Origin: Tuwongella immobilis
Lineage (GTDB): Bacteria > Planctomycetota > Planctomycetia > Gemmatales > Gemmataceae
Reading direction: 5' to 3'
DNA length: 64,000 nt
Assembly: GCF_901538355.1 (NCBI RefSeq)
Contig: NZ_LR593887.1
Span: 5,680,920-5,744,919 of the forward strand
Under the pieces are notes generated by a model, which was not told the DNA's origin, did no database searches, and saw nothing but the letters and a program-made list of their open reading frames with translations. Every line of letters starts with the position of its first letter. Positions within the stretch are counted from its first letter, which is position 1. The position numbers and the translations under genes are program-made. Shown here one piece after another: positions 8,414 to 18,188 of the stretch.

Positions 8414-10255
8414 ATGCGCGCGTTTGCCGAACTCTACGCCAACCTCGACGCCACCACCAAAACCAATGTCAAAGTGGCGGCGATGGTTGAATATTTCTCC
8501 CAGACTCCCCCCGCCGAGGCGGCATGGGCCATCTACGTCCTCACCGGGCGCAAGTTGCGGCAACTCGTGCCCAATCGCAAACTCCGCGAATGGGCGATGG
8601 CCCGCGCCGGCATCAGCGAATGGTTATTTGAGGAATGCTACTCGGCCGTCGGCGATTCCGCAGAGACGATCGCATTGATTCTGCCCCAGACGGGCCGCAG
8701 CGTCACCGGCACACTGGATGAATGGATCGAACAGCGATTGTTGCCCCTGCGAACCATGAGCGAATCCGCCCAACAGACGGCGATTCTCTCTGCATGGGAC
8801 GAAATGTCGCCCGCACAGGCATTCATTTACAACAAATTGATCACCGGCGCACTTCGAGTTGGCGTCTCGCAATTGCTCGTCGTGCGGGCCTTGGCCCAAG
8901 TCGCGGGCATTCCGGCGAATGTGATGAGCCACCGATTGATGGGCGACTGGTCGCCCACGCCGCGATTTTACGAGCAATTGCGAGACGCCACCACGACCGA
9001 CGCCGACGCCAGCCGCCCCTATCCATTCTGTCTGGCCCACCCGTTGGAAGCGGAACCCGAGACATTGGGCGATGTTCACGAATGGATCGCAGAATGGAAA
9101 TGGGACGGCATCCGCTCGCAATTGATTCGCCGTCAGGGGGCCGTATATTTGTGGAGCCGCGGCGAAGAACTCGTCACCGATCGCTACCCGGAACTGCGGG
9201 AGTTGGCCGAACAGTTGCCCGATGGAACGGTCATCGACGGCGAAATTCTCCCGTGGCGCGGCGAGCAGATGTTGCCGTTCGGCGAATTGCAACGCCGCAT
9301 CGGCCGCAAATCCGTCAGCAAATCGCTGCTGGCCGAGGTGCCCGTGGTGCTGATGGCCTATGATTTACTCGAATTCGCGGGGCGCGATCTCCGAGAATCC
9401 CCGCTCATCGACCGTCGTCAAGCCTTGCAGCAACTCCATGCCCAATTGCAGGCCGGTTCCGCGTTGGCCAACGGACCGCATCCCGCCGCCGCCCGATTGC
9501 GACTTTCCCCGACCGTCGCCGCCGAATCCTGGGCGGAATTGCATCACATCCGCGGCGAAAGCCGATCCCGGCAAGTCGAAGGACTGATGCTCAAACGGCG
9601 CGATTCCGCTTACCGCGTTGGCCGAGTCCGCGGCGATTGGTGGAAGTGGAAGATTCAGCCATTCAGCGTCGATGCCGTGCTGATGTACGCGCAACGAGGC
9701 AGCGGCAAACGCGCAAGTCTTTACACCGATTACACGTTCGGCGTCTGGGACGGCGGAATGCTCGTGCCGTTCGCCAAGGCCTACAGCGGCCTGACCGATG
9801 CCGAAATCGCCCAAGTGGATGCGTTCATTCGGGCGAACACCGTCGAAAAATTCGGCCCTGTTCGCACGGTGAAGCCGGAATTGGTATTTGAACTCGGCTT
9901 TGAAGGCATTCAACGCTCAACTCGGCACAAATCCGGTGTCGCGGTGCGGTTCCCACGCATGCTTCGCCAGCGGTTCGATAAGCCCGCCGCCGAAGCCGAC
10001 TCGTTGGATGCGGTCAAAGCCCTGATCGCCCTGTCGCCGGAAGCCACCGATGCGGATTTCGACACCGACTCCGCCGCCGATTCTCAAGCCGATGCCGCAC
10101 CATCGACTGCGCTGACGCCGGATGCGCCCAAACGCCGATCCACTGCGGATCGCAAGCGTGCAACGAAACCGACAACGCAGCGTTCCGGATCCGATGCATC
10201 TTTGGATCGCCCGATGACAACTGGCGATCTCTTTGGATCGGTGGATTCCGAATGA
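8414..10255 (+). CDS. ATP-dependent DNA ligase, 613 aa
   Basis: The nucleotidyltransferase lysine motif is WKWDGIR, with the adenylated Lys at about residue 229. Other ligase motifs follow: LWSRGEELVTDRYPEL, PDGTVIDGEILPW, VVLMAYDLLEFAGRDLRESPL, RQVEGLMLKRRDSAYRVG and RGDWWKWKIQP. An N-terminal DNA-binding domain (~1-200) and a C-terminal OB fold flank the catalytic core. The last ~75 residues are a charged Ala/Asp/Arg-rich tail of unknown use. Bacterial enzymes of this type are nick-sealing ligases that accompany the essential NAD-dependent LigA. The stop overlaps the helicase start by 4 bp (ATGA), so this is the first gene of a ligase-helicase-nuclease repair operon. A TATACT hexamer near 8370 is a possible -10 element but lacks a clear -35. 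Confidence 0.92.
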   Translation: MRAFAELYANLDATTKTNVKVAAMVEYFSQTPPAEAAWAIYVLTGRKLRQLVPNRKLREWAMARAGISEWLFEECYSAVGDSAETIALILPQTGRSVTGTLDEWIEQRLLPLRTMSESAQQTAILSAWDEMSPAQAFIYNKLITGALRVGVSQLLVVRALAQVAGIPANVMSHRLMGDWSPTPRFYEQLRDATTTDADASRPYPFCLAHPLEAEPETLGDVHEWIAEWKWDGIRSQLIRRQGAVYLWSRGEELVTDRYPELRELAEQLPDGTVIDGEILPWRGEQMLPFGELQRRIGRKSVSKSLLAEVPVVLMAYDLLEFAGRDLRESPLIDRRQALQQLHAQLQAGSALANGPHPAAARLRLSPTVAAESWAELHHIRGESRSRQVEGLMLKRRDSAYRVGRVRGDWWKWKIQPFSVDAVLMYAQRGSGKRASLYTDYTFGVWDGGMLVPFAKAYSGLTDAEIAQVDAFIRANTVEKFGPVRTVKPELVFELGFEGIQRSTRHKSGVAVRFPRMLRQRFDKPAAEADSLDAVKALIALSPEATDADFDTDSAADSQADAAPSTALTPDAPKRRSTADRKRATKPTTQRSGSDASLDRPMTTGDLFGSVDSE

Positions 10256-12852
10256 GCGACGCCGCGTCCGCAACCGCCATCGGCTGGATGGAGGCCTGGT
10301 TTGCCCGCCACGGCTGGTCGCCCTTCCCGTTTCAGCGGGAAGTCTGGGCCGCCTTCGGCGCGGGCGAAAGCGGGCTGATTCACTCCGCCACCGGCACAGG
10401 CAAAACCTACGCCGCCTTCCTGGGGCCGGTGTTGGAATCGCTCGCGGAACTGGCTGCGACCGGATTCCAACCTCGCTCGCCGGAAGATCCGGAATCGACC
10501 GAATCCGCACCACGAAAACGATCCCGCCGCAAATCCACCGCATCCGCCGAACCGCTGCGCGTCGTGTGGCTGACGCCGCTGCGTGCATTGGCCGCCGACA
10601 CCCAGCAGGCATTGGAAGCGCCCATTGCCGGGCTGGGCATGCCGTGGACAATCGGCGCTCGGACTGGCGACACCAGCAGCAGCCTCAAAAGCCGCCAACT
10701 GGAACGCCTGCCCACGGTGTTGGTGACGACGCCGGAAAGCCTCTGTTTGTTGCTCACCCGTCCGGAAGCCCGGCAATGGTTTGCCTCACTGCGGGCCGTG
10801 ATTTGCGATGAATGGCACGAATTACTCGCCTCGAAACGCGGCGTGCAAGCGGAACTCGCACTCGCACGATTGCGTCAATTTTCCCCGCAATTGCGCACCT
10901 GGGGCGTATCCGCCACGCTGGGCAATCTGGAAACGGCGATGCACACGCTGCTGGGCCGCATCATCGATGCCACCACCGGCGAAGAGGTGCCCCGTCCCGG
11001 TCGCATGGTCCGTGGCGCCGCCGACAAAATCACCCGCATCGATAGCATTTTGCCCAAAACCATCGAGCGATTCCCCTGGTCCGGGCATATCGGCCTGACG
11101 CTGCTCAAGCCGGTGGTGGAAACCATCGAACAGGGCCAATCCGCCTTGGTATTCACGAATACTCGGGCGCAAACGGAAATCTGGTATCAGGCGATTTTGG
11201 ATACCCGTCCGGACTGGGCGGGGCAGATTGCGCTGCATCATGGTTCGCTGGATCGCAAGGTGCGCGATTGGGTCGAAAATGGCCTGCGGGATGGTTCGCT
11301 GCGGTGTGTCGTCTGCACCTCGTCGCTGGATTTGGGGGTCGATTTTTCCCCGGTGGATCAAGTCGTGCAGATCGGTTCGCCCAAGGGGGTGGCCCGATTG
11401 TTGCAGCGTGCCGGGCGAAGCGGCCACCAGCCCGGCGCGGTCAGCCGCATCACCTTTGTCCCCACCAACGCTCTGGAATGCCTGGAAATCGCGGCCACTC
11501 GTCAAGCGGCGGCGGCGGGCAAAATCGAAGGCCGCATTCCCTTCGATCAACCGCTCGATGTCTTGGCCCAGCATTTGGTTACGGTGGCATGCGGCGAGGG
11601 ATTCTTCGCCCCGGAATTCTTCGCGGAAATCCGCAGCACCCATGCCTACCGCGATCTCAGCGCCGACGAATTCGAGTGGGTCTTGGATTTCGCCATGCGC
11701 GGCGGCGAACCGCTGCGAGCGTACCCGGAATTTCAGCGAATCACCCGTGATTCCGAGGGGCGATACACCGTCGCCAGCGATGGAGTCCGTCGCCGACATC
11801 GACTCAGTTTGGGCACCATTGTCGGCGATTCCGCCATCTTGGTGCGCTACCTCACCGGCGGCAAACTGGGCAGCATCGAAGAGAGCTTCATCTCCCGGCT
11901 GAAAGTCGGCGATCGCTTCATTTTTGCCGGCAAACCGCTGGAATTGGCCAAATTGCAAGACGCGACCGCATTCGTCCGCAAGGCCAAAAAATCCGACGGG
12001 GCGATTCCCCGCTGGACCGGCAGCCGCATGCCGTTGTCCACCGAGTTGGCCGACGCCGTCCGCGATCAACTTCAGCAAGCCAAACTGGGGAAATGGAGCA
12101 GTTCCGTGGAATTGCAGGCCATGCGGCCAATTCTCGATGTCCAATCACGCTGGTCGAGCATCCCCAGCGAGGGGGAATTTCTCATCGAACGCCTGCGCAA
12201 CCGCGAAGGGTGGCACCTGTTCGCCTACCCGTTTGCCGGGCGATTGGTCCACGAGGGGCTGGCATCGCTGCTGGCGTACCGATTATCGCAGTTGCAGCCC
12301 ATCAGTTTCACCATCGCCATCAACGATTACGGCATGGAATTGCTCGCGCCGCAAGCCTTCGATTGGCGATTGGAAACTCTCCAACAGATGCTCCAGCCGG
12401 TGCGATTGGCCGATGATATTCTCGCCAGTTTGAACGCGGGCGAAATGGCCAAACGCGCCTTTCGGGAAATCGCGCGGGTGGCCGGGCTGATTGTCCCCGG
12501 CATGCCCGGTTCGCCAAAATCGACCAAACAATTGCAGGCATCCAGTTCGTTATTTTTCCAGGTATTCGTCGAACACGACCCGGAAAATCTGCTGTTGCAC
12601 CAGGCGCGGCGCGAAGTGCTGGAACGGCAATTGGAATTCGTGCGATTACGCGATACCCTGCAACGGCTGCAATCCAGCGAGTGGACGATTCGGGATGTCG
12701 AACGCCCCACGCCGCTGGCGTTTCCGCTGCTGGTTGACCGCATCCGCGAAGGGATTTCTTCGGAGAAACTCGCCGATCGGGTCCGCCGCATGACCTTGGA
12801 ATTGGAGCGGGCCGCCGACAACGTCCCAACGAACGCCTTGCGAAGATCGTAA
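10252..12852 (+). CDS. ligase-associated Lhr-like DEXH helicase, 866 aa
   Basis: This is an SF2 helicase of the Lhr type. Near the N-terminus comes PFPFQREVWAAFGAGESGLI and Walker A SATGTGKTYAAFLGP; the DEXH box reads CDEWHELL. The second RecA domain has LVFTNTRAQTEIWYQ, LHHGSLDRKVRDWVE, VVCTSSLDLGVDFSPVDQVV and motif VI LLQRAGRSGHQPG. The winged-helix and C-terminal Lhr regions follow to residue 866, a normal length for the ligase-associated subfamily rather than the ~1,500-residue full Lhr. Such helicases translocate 3'-5' on DNA and are genetically linked to ATP-dependent ligase. It overlaps the ligase by 4 bp, and the pdeM-type gene begins 2 bp after its stop. Confidence 0.93.
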   Translation: MSDAASATAIGWMEAWFARHGWSPFPFQREVWAAFGAGESGLIHSATGTGKTYAAFLGPVLESLAELAATGFQPRSPEDPESTESAPRKRSRRKSTASAEPLRVVWLTPLRALAADTQQALEAPIAGLGMPWTIGARTGDTSSSLKSRQLERLPTVLVTTPESLCLLLTRPEARQWFASLRAVICDEWHELLASKRGVQAELALARLRQFSPQLRTWGVSATLGNLETAMHTLLGRIIDATTGEEVPRPGRMVRGAADKITRIDSILPKTIERFPWSGHIGLTLLKPVVETIEQGQSALVFTNTRAQTEIWYQAILDTRPDWAGQIALHHGSLDRKVRDWVENGLRDGSLRCVVCTSSLDLGVDFSPVDQVVQIGSPKGVARLLQRAGRSGHQPGAVSRITFVPTNALECLEIAATRQAAAAGKIEGRIPFDQPLDVLAQHLVTVACGEGFFAPEFFAEIRSTHAYRDLSADEFEWVLDFAMRGGEPLRAYPEFQRITRDSEGRYTVASDGVRRRHRLSLGTIVGDSAILVRYLTGGKLGSIEESFISRLKVGDRFIFAGKPLELAKLQDATAFVRKAKKSDGAIPRWTGSRMPLSTELADAVRDQLQQAKLGKWSSSVELQAMRPILDVQSRWSSIPSEGEFLIERLRNREGWHLFAYPFAGRLVHEGLASLLAYRLSQLQPISFTIAINDYGMELLAPQAFDWRLETLQQMLQPVRLADDILASLNAGEMAKRAFREIARVAGLIVPGMPGSPKSTKQLQASSSLFFQVFVEHDPENLLLHQARREVLERQLEFVRLRDTLQRLQSSEWTIRDVERPTPLAFPLLVDRIREGISSEKLADRVRRMTLELERAADNVPTNALRRS

Positions 12853-12854
12853 TC

Positions 12855-13511
12855 ATGCCAACCGATGTCACCATTCCGCTTGCAGGCGAAATTGTCTGGC
12901 TTCTGCCCGAGCGTGCGCTGTTTTGGCCCCGCACCGAGACGCTGATGATCGCCGACTTGCACCTGGGCAAGGCCGCCACCTTCCGCCAGGCCGCCATTGC
13001 TGTGCCCGAAGGCATCACCGAGGCCGACTTGGACCGACTCTCCGCAGCAATCACACGCACCGGAAGTCGGCGGCTGGTGATTCTGGGCGATCTGATTCAT
13101 GCCAAAGCGGGCCGTTCGCCGACTCTGCTGCAATCGGTAGCGACTTGGCGCGACCAGCATCCGACTTTGGAAATGCTTCTCGTCCGGGGAAATCACGATC
13201 GCGGTGCGGGCGATCCCCCCGCCGCCTGGAACATTCGCTGTGTGGATGATCCCACCTTGGAGGCACCGTTCTGGCTCTGTCACATCCCGCAGGCGCACGA
13301 CGGTGGCTATGCGCTGGCCGGTCACTGGCATCCATCGGTTCGACTGCGTGGCGCGGGAGGCGATCGGCTGACGCTGCCGTGCTTCTACTTCGCAGCCGAT
13401 CACGGCGTGCTCCCCGCATTCACGCGGTTTTCCGGCAAAGGCATCATCGAGCCCGCGGTCAATAGTCGCGTGTTTGTCATCGCCGACGACGAAGTTTTGG
13501 CCGTGCAGTAA
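12855..13511 (+). CDS. pdeM: ligase-associated PdeM-type metallophosphoesterase/endonuclease, 218 aa
   Basis: The calcineurin-like metal ligands are all visible: MIADLHLGKAATFR (D, H), LVILGDLIHAKAG (GD), LLVRGNHDRGAG (GNHD), LCHIPQ and YALAGHWHPSVRL (GHxH). This is the single-domain family known as ligase-associated DNA damage response endonuclease PdeM, almost always found with the ATP-dependent ligase and Lhr-like helicase, as here. The start codon lies 2 bp after the helicase stop, so translation is probably coupled. The usual fourth member, a metallo-beta-lactamase-fold exonuclease, is not in the window. Confidence 0.88.
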   Translation: MPTDVTIPLAGEIVWLLPERALFWPRTETLMIADLHLGKAATFRQAAIAVPEGITEADLDRLSAAITRTGSRRLVILGDLIHAKAGRSPTLLQSVATWRDQHPTLEMLLVRGNHDRGAGDPPAAWNIRCVDDPTLEAPFWLCHIPQAHDGGYALAGHWHPSVRLRGAGGDRLTLPCFYFAADHGVLPAFTRFSGKGIIEPAVNSRVFVIADDEVLAVQ

Positions 13512-13671
13512 ATCTTCCACTCGGCACTCCCGGCAAACGGGTTGGATTCTTGGAATTTTCTCGTCCACCTGACGGGTCGGGCCGGGTATGCTAACCAATC
13601 GGGCAGAATCTGCGGTCCCGCGATTCGAGCGTTGCCGTGGGAGCCGGTTGCATCGGGTGGGGAGAATTCGG

Positions 13672-16149
13672 ATGCGTCGTCTGCTGACATTCTGCGGGGT
13701 GCTGTTCGGTTGCTTGCTGTCGTTGCCGCTGCATGCGGCGGAACTGGCGATTGTGCCGCCGAAAGTCACCCTGACCGGGCCAACTGCACAGCAACAACTA
13801 CTCGCCGTCGAACAGGATGCGACCGCAGTCGCGTTGGCCGATCGCACCGCAACCGTCACCTGGACCAGTTCCGATCCCGGCATCGTTCGGGTGGACGCCT
13901 CCGGCATGCTGACGCCGGTGCGTGATGGAATTGCCCAGATTACCGCACAATTCGAAGGCCGACGCACACAAATTCCAGTCACCGTTGAGCAATCGACCAC
14001 GCCCCAGCGTTGGAGTTTCACGCAGCATGTGCAGCCGATTTTGACGCGACTGGGCTGCAACTCGGGGGCGTGTCACGGGGCGCTGGCTGGAAAAGGCGGG
14101 CTGAAATTATCTCTGCGGGGGTATGATTCGGAATCCGATCATTTCGTCATCACCCGGCAAGCACAATCCCGACGCATCAACGGGTTGGAGCCGGCCAAAA
14201 GTTTGCTCCTGCTCAAAGGTGCACGCCGAATCCCGCACGGTGGCGGAACCCGACTCGAAGCCGAGAGCCGCGAAGACCGCATCCTCACCGAATGGATCGC
14301 CCAAGGTGCCCCCGCCGCTCGCCCCAACGAGGCCACCGTCGCCAAATTGGACGTATTCCCCAAGGCGATGCGTGGCAAACCTGGCGACAAATTCCGCGTC
14401 ATCGTTCAAGCACGGATGAGCGATGGGCATACCGAGGATGTCACCGGCTGGGTCCGCTTTGGCTCCAGCGAAGACCAAGTCGCCACCGTCGATGAAGACG
14501 GGCAAGTCACCGTCGCCGGGAATGGAGAAGCAGCCATCACCGTGGTTTACGGCAGTTTTGTGGCCACGGTGCCGATGGTCTCGCCGTTCCCGAATGCGAT
14601 TGCGGCAGACGTGTTTCGCAATGCGGAACGTCGCAATGCCATCGACCCGCTGATTCTGACCAAATTGCAGGAATTGAACCTGCCCCCCTCGCCGCCGTGC
14701 GATGACGCCACGTTCATTCGCCGCGTATTTCTCGATGTCGCAGGGATTCTGCCGACTCCCAGCGAAGTGCAGCAGTTTCTCGCCGATTCCCGCCCCGACA
14801 AGCGCGCCAAGCTAATCGATGCCCTGCTGGAACGACCCGAATACGTCGATTATTGGACGTACAAATGGTGCGATCTGCTGCTGGTGTCCACCCGCAAATT
14901 GCAGCCGCCCGCGATGTGGGCATATTACCGCAAAGTTCGTTCCAGCGTGGAAGCGAATCAACCCTGGGACCGCTTTGCCCGCGACATTCTCACCGCCACC
15001 GGAAGCAATTTGGAACAAGGTGGTGGGAACTTCTATCTGCTGCATACCGATGTCGCCGAACTCACCGAATCGATGGCGGTCACCTTCTTGGGGATGTCGA
15101 TCACCTGTGCCCGCTGTCACAATCATCCGCTGGAACGCTGGACGCAGGATCAATATTGGAGCCTGGCCAATTTGTTCTCACGGGTGACGATGAAAAATGG
15201 CCAGCAACCTGGAGAGGTGCATCTGAGCGCAGCGGATTCCGGGGATGTGCTGCACCCGCGACTCAATCGGGCCATGCCGCCCACGCCGCTGGATGGCAAG
15301 CCGCTGCCGCTGAATGCCGAGAGCGATCGGCGAGCGTACTTTGTCGATTGGCTCACCGCCAAAGACAATCCGTATTTTGCCAAGGCGATCGTCAACCGCG
15401 TTTGGCGGGCGATGATGGGGCGCGGTTTGGTCGAGGCCGAGGACGATCTCCGGGAAACCAACCCGCCTAGCAACCCAGCGCTGTTTCAGGCGTTGAGTGC
15501 CGATTTCGTCGCGTCGCAATTCGATGTCAAGCAGTTGATTCGCACCATCGCCAACTCAGCGGCGTATCAGCGCAGTTCGATTCCGCTGCCTGGAAATGCC
15601 GCCGATGATCGCTTCTATTCGCGGTACTTGGTGCGTCGGCTCTCGGCGGAAGTCACGCTCGATGCCTTCGCAGCGGTCACGAATGTGCCCACACCGTTTA
15701 CCCATGTATACAACGGGGTTGAGAATCAACTCGCCGCCACGGGCAATTATCCGCTGGGATTGCGGGCGTTGCAGCTGCCCGATTCGCGGGTCGCATCGCC
15801 GTTCTTGGAAACCTTCGGGCGACCATTGCGGGAACAGACCTGCTCTTGCGAACGCGAAGCCGATTCCAGCGTTGGCCAGGCATTGCATTTGAACAACAAT
15901 CAATCGCTGAATCAAAAATTGCGTGCCCCGAATTCCCGGCTGAATCGCTGGCTGGCCGACAATCGCCCACCTGCGGAGATCGTGCGGGAGTTATTCGCCT
16001 GGACGCTGCACCGGGCACCCACCGAGCGCGAACGCCGCGAATTCGAGGCCGAACTCACCGCCGCCACCACCCCACAAGCCCGCCGTGAGGCACTCGAAGA
16101 CCTCACCTGGGCCATTCTGACGAGCAAGGAATTCTTGTTCAACCATTGA
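13672..16149 (+). CDS. secreted DUF1549/DUF1553 (planctomycete cytochrome-like) protein with Ig-like domain, 825 aa
   Basis: A signal peptide (RRLLTFCGVLFGCLLSLPLHA) precedes a bacterial Ig-like domain (VTWTSSDPGIVRVDASGMLT). Next is a PSCyt1-like segment with a haem-type motif, TRLGCNSGACHGALAGKGG (spacing CX4CH), a second Ig-like stretch, then DUF1549 (DDATFIRRVFLDVAGILPTP) and DUF1553 (IVNRVWRAMMGRGLVEAEDD; later LFAWTLHRAPTERERREFEA). Within DUF1549 the motif TCARCHNHPLERWTQDQYW is a canonical CXXCH. This modular class is massively expanded in planctomycetes; the biochemical role is still undefined. The ATG at 13672 has GGGGAG upstream and directly begins the signal peptide, so I preferred it to the longer frame from 13588. 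Confidence 0.9.
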   Translation: MRRLLTFCGVLFGCLLSLPLHAAELAIVPPKVTLTGPTAQQQLLAVEQDATAVALADRTATVTWTSSDPGIVRVDASGMLTPVRDGIAQITAQFEGRRTQIPVTVEQSTTPQRWSFTQHVQPILTRLGCNSGACHGALAGKGGLKLSLRGYDSESDHFVITRQAQSRRINGLEPAKSLLLLKGARRIPHGGGTRLEAESREDRILTEWIAQGAPAARPNEATVAKLDVFPKAMRGKPGDKFRVIVQARMSDGHTEDVTGWVRFGSSEDQVATVDEDGQVTVAGNGEAAITVVYGSFVATVPMVSPFPNAIAADVFRNAERRNAIDPLILTKLQELNLPPSPPCDDATFIRRVFLDVAGILPTPSEVQQFLADSRPDKRAKLIDALLERPEYVDYWTYKWCDLLLVSTRKLQPPAMWAYYRKVRSSVEANQPWDRFARDILTATGSNLEQGGGNFYLLHTDVAELTESMAVTFLGMSITCARCHNHPLERWTQDQYWSLANLFSRVTMKNGQQPGEVHLSAADSGDVLHPRLNRAMPPTPLDGKPLPLNAESDRRAYFVDWLTAKDNPYFAKAIVNRVWRAMMGRGLVEAEDDLRETNPPSNPALFQALSADFVASQFDVKQLIRTIANSAAYQRSSIPLPGNAADDRFYSRYLVRRLSAEVTLDAFAAVTNVPTPFTHVYNGVENQLAATGNYPLGLRALQLPDSRVASPFLETFGRPLREQTCSCEREADSSVGQALHLNNNQSLNQKLRAPNSRLNRWLADNRPPAEIVRELFAWTLHRAPTERERREFEAELTAATTPQARREALEDLTWAILTSKEFLFNH

Positions 16150-16255
16150 TTCATCCACGCGGAAATCGGCTCCGGTTCGAGGGATTGTGACGAAATGGTC
16201 TCTCGGATGTCGGGAACCGCTTCCCCGGAGCGAAACCGATCGCTAAACTGAGAAT

Positions 16256-17398
16256 ATGACGCCATCGCCGCTCTCCATCCCGGTTGTTGCCTCGGAATCC
16301 ACCCCCGTGAAGCGGGCCTGGTTGGATCAATCCGATGAATCGCTCCGCGCCTGGTTCGCCGAACGCGGCGAAAAGCCCATGCGCATCCGCCAAGTTCGCC
16401 AGTGGTTGTTCCAACAACGAGCCGAATCATTTGCCGGCATGACCGATTTGCCGCAGAAACTCCGCGAGCAACTCGACGCCGAATTCACCATATTCGGCAG
16501 CGTCATCGATCGCCACATGATCGCCACCGATGGCACGCAAAAGCTGGTGCTGCGCTGGCAAGATGGCCGCCGCATTGAGTGCGTGATGATTCCCGAAGGC
16601 GAGCGCCGCACAGCCTGCATCAGCACGCAAGTCGGCTGCGCGATGGGCTGTGTCTTTTGTGCCAGCGGGCTCAACGGCGTGGAACGCAACCTAACCCGAG
16701 GCGAAATTCTCGAAGAACTCATCCGCATCCGCAACGTCACCGCCCCTGGCGAACGACTCACCAACGTCGTCGTCATGGGCATGGGCGAACCGATGGCCAA
16801 CCTGGATAACCTGCTGGCCGCACTCGATACCGCCGGGCGGAAAGATGGCCTGGATCTGGGCGCTCGGCATGTGACAATCTCCACGGTGGGGCTGCCGGTG
16901 AAGATGCGTCGGCTGGCGGAACACGGCAAAGCCTATCATTTAGCCGTGTCGCTGCATGCGCCCAATGACGAATTGCGATCGCAAATCGTTCCCACCAATC
17001 AACATACGGGAATTGAGCCGATTTTGGCGGCCGCCGATGCGTACTTCGAACAAACCGGCCGACAAGTGACCTATGAATATGTCGTGCTCGGTGGCATCAA
17101 CGATCAGCCGATCCACGCGACGCAGTTGGCCAATCTGCTGCGAGGCCGCAAAGCGTATGTGAATCTGATTCCGTTCAACGCGGTGGAAGGGCTGCCGTAT
17201 CGCGATCCGAAACCGCGTGATCTTCGGCATCTGATTGACACCTTGCGTTCCGCGGGGGTTGCGGTCAATATTCGCAAACGAAAGGGGGCGGACATCGACG
17301 CCGCCTGTGGTCAACTGCGCCGGAAAGTGGAAGCCGAGGCCCAAGCGAACGCCGCCCAAGCCACGGCCGATGCCCGCGCGGCGCTCGCCACCAACTAA
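16256..17398 (+). CDS. rlmN: 23S rRNA (adenine(2503)-C(2))-methyltransferase
   Basis: RlmN is a radical-SAM enzyme that methylates C2 of A2503 in 23S rRNA and A37 of some tRNAs. The radical-SAM cluster motif is GCAMGCVFCASG (CX3CX2C), preceded by ACISTQVG. Other family blocks are KPMRIRQVRQWLFQQ, VVVMGMGEPMANLDNLLAAL, HVTISTVGLPVKMRRLAEHG, VSLHAPNDELRSQIVP and NLIPFNAVEGLPYRDP, with the catalytic Cys expected in the C-terminal AGVAVNIRKRKGADIDAACG. Length 380 aa is typical plus a short Ala-rich tail. The gene is preceded by a 106-bp gap after the DUF1553 gene and followed closely by the sigma factor. Confidence 0.95.
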   Translation: MTPSPLSIPVVASESTPVKRAWLDQSDESLRAWFAERGEKPMRIRQVRQWLFQQRAESFAGMTDLPQKLREQLDAEFTIFGSVIDRHMIATDGTQKLVLRWQDGRRIECVMIPEGERRTACISTQVGCAMGCVFCASGLNGVERNLTRGEILEELIRIRNVTAPGERLTNVVVMGMGEPMANLDNLLAALDTAGRKDGLDLGARHVTISTVGLPVKMRRLAEHGKAYHLAVSLHAPNDELRSQIVPTNQHTGIEPILAAADAYFEQTGRQVTYEYVVLGGINDQPIHATQLANLLRGRKAYVNLIPFNAVEGLPYRDPKPRDLRHLIDTLRSAGVAVNIRKRKGADIDAACGQLRRKVEAEAQANAAQATADARAALATN

Positions 17399-17486
17399 TG
17401 CTCACCGGGGAGGCCACCTCCCCACACGATCGGCCATGCAAGGGGCAGGCCGCGGCTTCTTTTCCGACCCCAGGCAGGGGGCAGCC

Positions 17487-18188
17487 ATGGCGATTGGTCA
17501 GACCAGCGCACAAATGGCGCTCCGCGACCCCGACATTCGCTTGATGCTGCGCGTCCGCGACGACGATGCCTCGGCATTTGCGGAATTGGTCGAACGCTTT
17601 CAACATCGTTTGGTTTCGGTGCTGACCCACCTGCTGGGAACTTCCGAAGAAGCCGAAGATTTGGCCCAAGAAGTCTTTCTGCGGATTTATCGCATCCGCA
17701 AAAAATATCGCCCCAAGGCGAAATTCTCCACCTGGCTGTTCACCATCGCCAACAATCTCGCATCCAATTCCCGTCGGGACCGTTACCGGCGACAAATGGT
17801 GCAACTGCCGCCGCAAGACTCCGGCCCGCTCGGCCCACGTCCCGAAGAACAACTGCTGCATGATCGCCAACATCAACCATCGCAAGCATTGGCGGCACAA
17901 GAACTTGCGATTATTGTGCGGCAGGCCATTGATGCGCTCAACGACCGCCAACGCACCGCGGTCATTCTGAATAAATTCGAAGAAATGCCGTATGCCGAAA
18001 TTGGCGAGGTCATGGGATTAACCACCAAAGCGGTCAAATCGCTGCTCAGCCGAGCGCGATGCCGACTGAAGGAACTCCTGGAACCGTACATTTGCATGGA
18101 TGGCGAAGCGTTTGGGCTGGCGGATGGCGACGATGATCTGAATGAGCCTGCTGAGGAACCGATCGATCCGGCGGAGGATGAGTCATGA
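17487..18188 (+). CDS. RNA polymerase sigma-70 (ECF-type) factor, 233 aa
   Basis: Region 2 is clear: DDDASAFAELVERFQHRLVS and EEAEDLAQEVFLRIYRIRKK, then FSTWLFTIANNLASN. Region 4 follows: AIDALNDRQRTAVILNKFEE with the helix-turn-helix MPYAEIGEVMGLTTKAVKSL. The frame is open from inside rlmN, but the ATG at 17487 has AGGGGG just upstream and begins at the normal distance from region 2; ATG 17436 is an alternative. The acidic C-terminal tail (DDDLNEPAEEPIDPAEDES) is an unusual extra. The stop overlaps the next gene by 4 bp, the standard arrangement for a sigma factor and its regulator. Confidence 0.9.
   Translation: MAIGQTSAQMALRDPDIRLMLRVRDDDASAFAELVERFQHRLVSVLTHLLGTSEEAEDLAQEVFLRIYRIRKKYRPKAKFSTWLFTIANNLASNSRRDRYRRQMVQLPPQDSGPLGPRPEEQLLHDRQHQPSQALAAQELAIIVRQAIDALNDRQRTAVILNKFEEMPYAEIGEVMGLTTKAVKSLLSRARCRLKELLEPYICMDGEAFGLADGDDDLNEPAEEPIDPAEDES

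Noticed and set aside
10822-14060. Long reverse-strand frames opposite the Lhr-like helicase, PdeM and the following gene
   Set aside because: High GC makes antisense frames stay open; the forward genes have clear motifs and overlapping starts.
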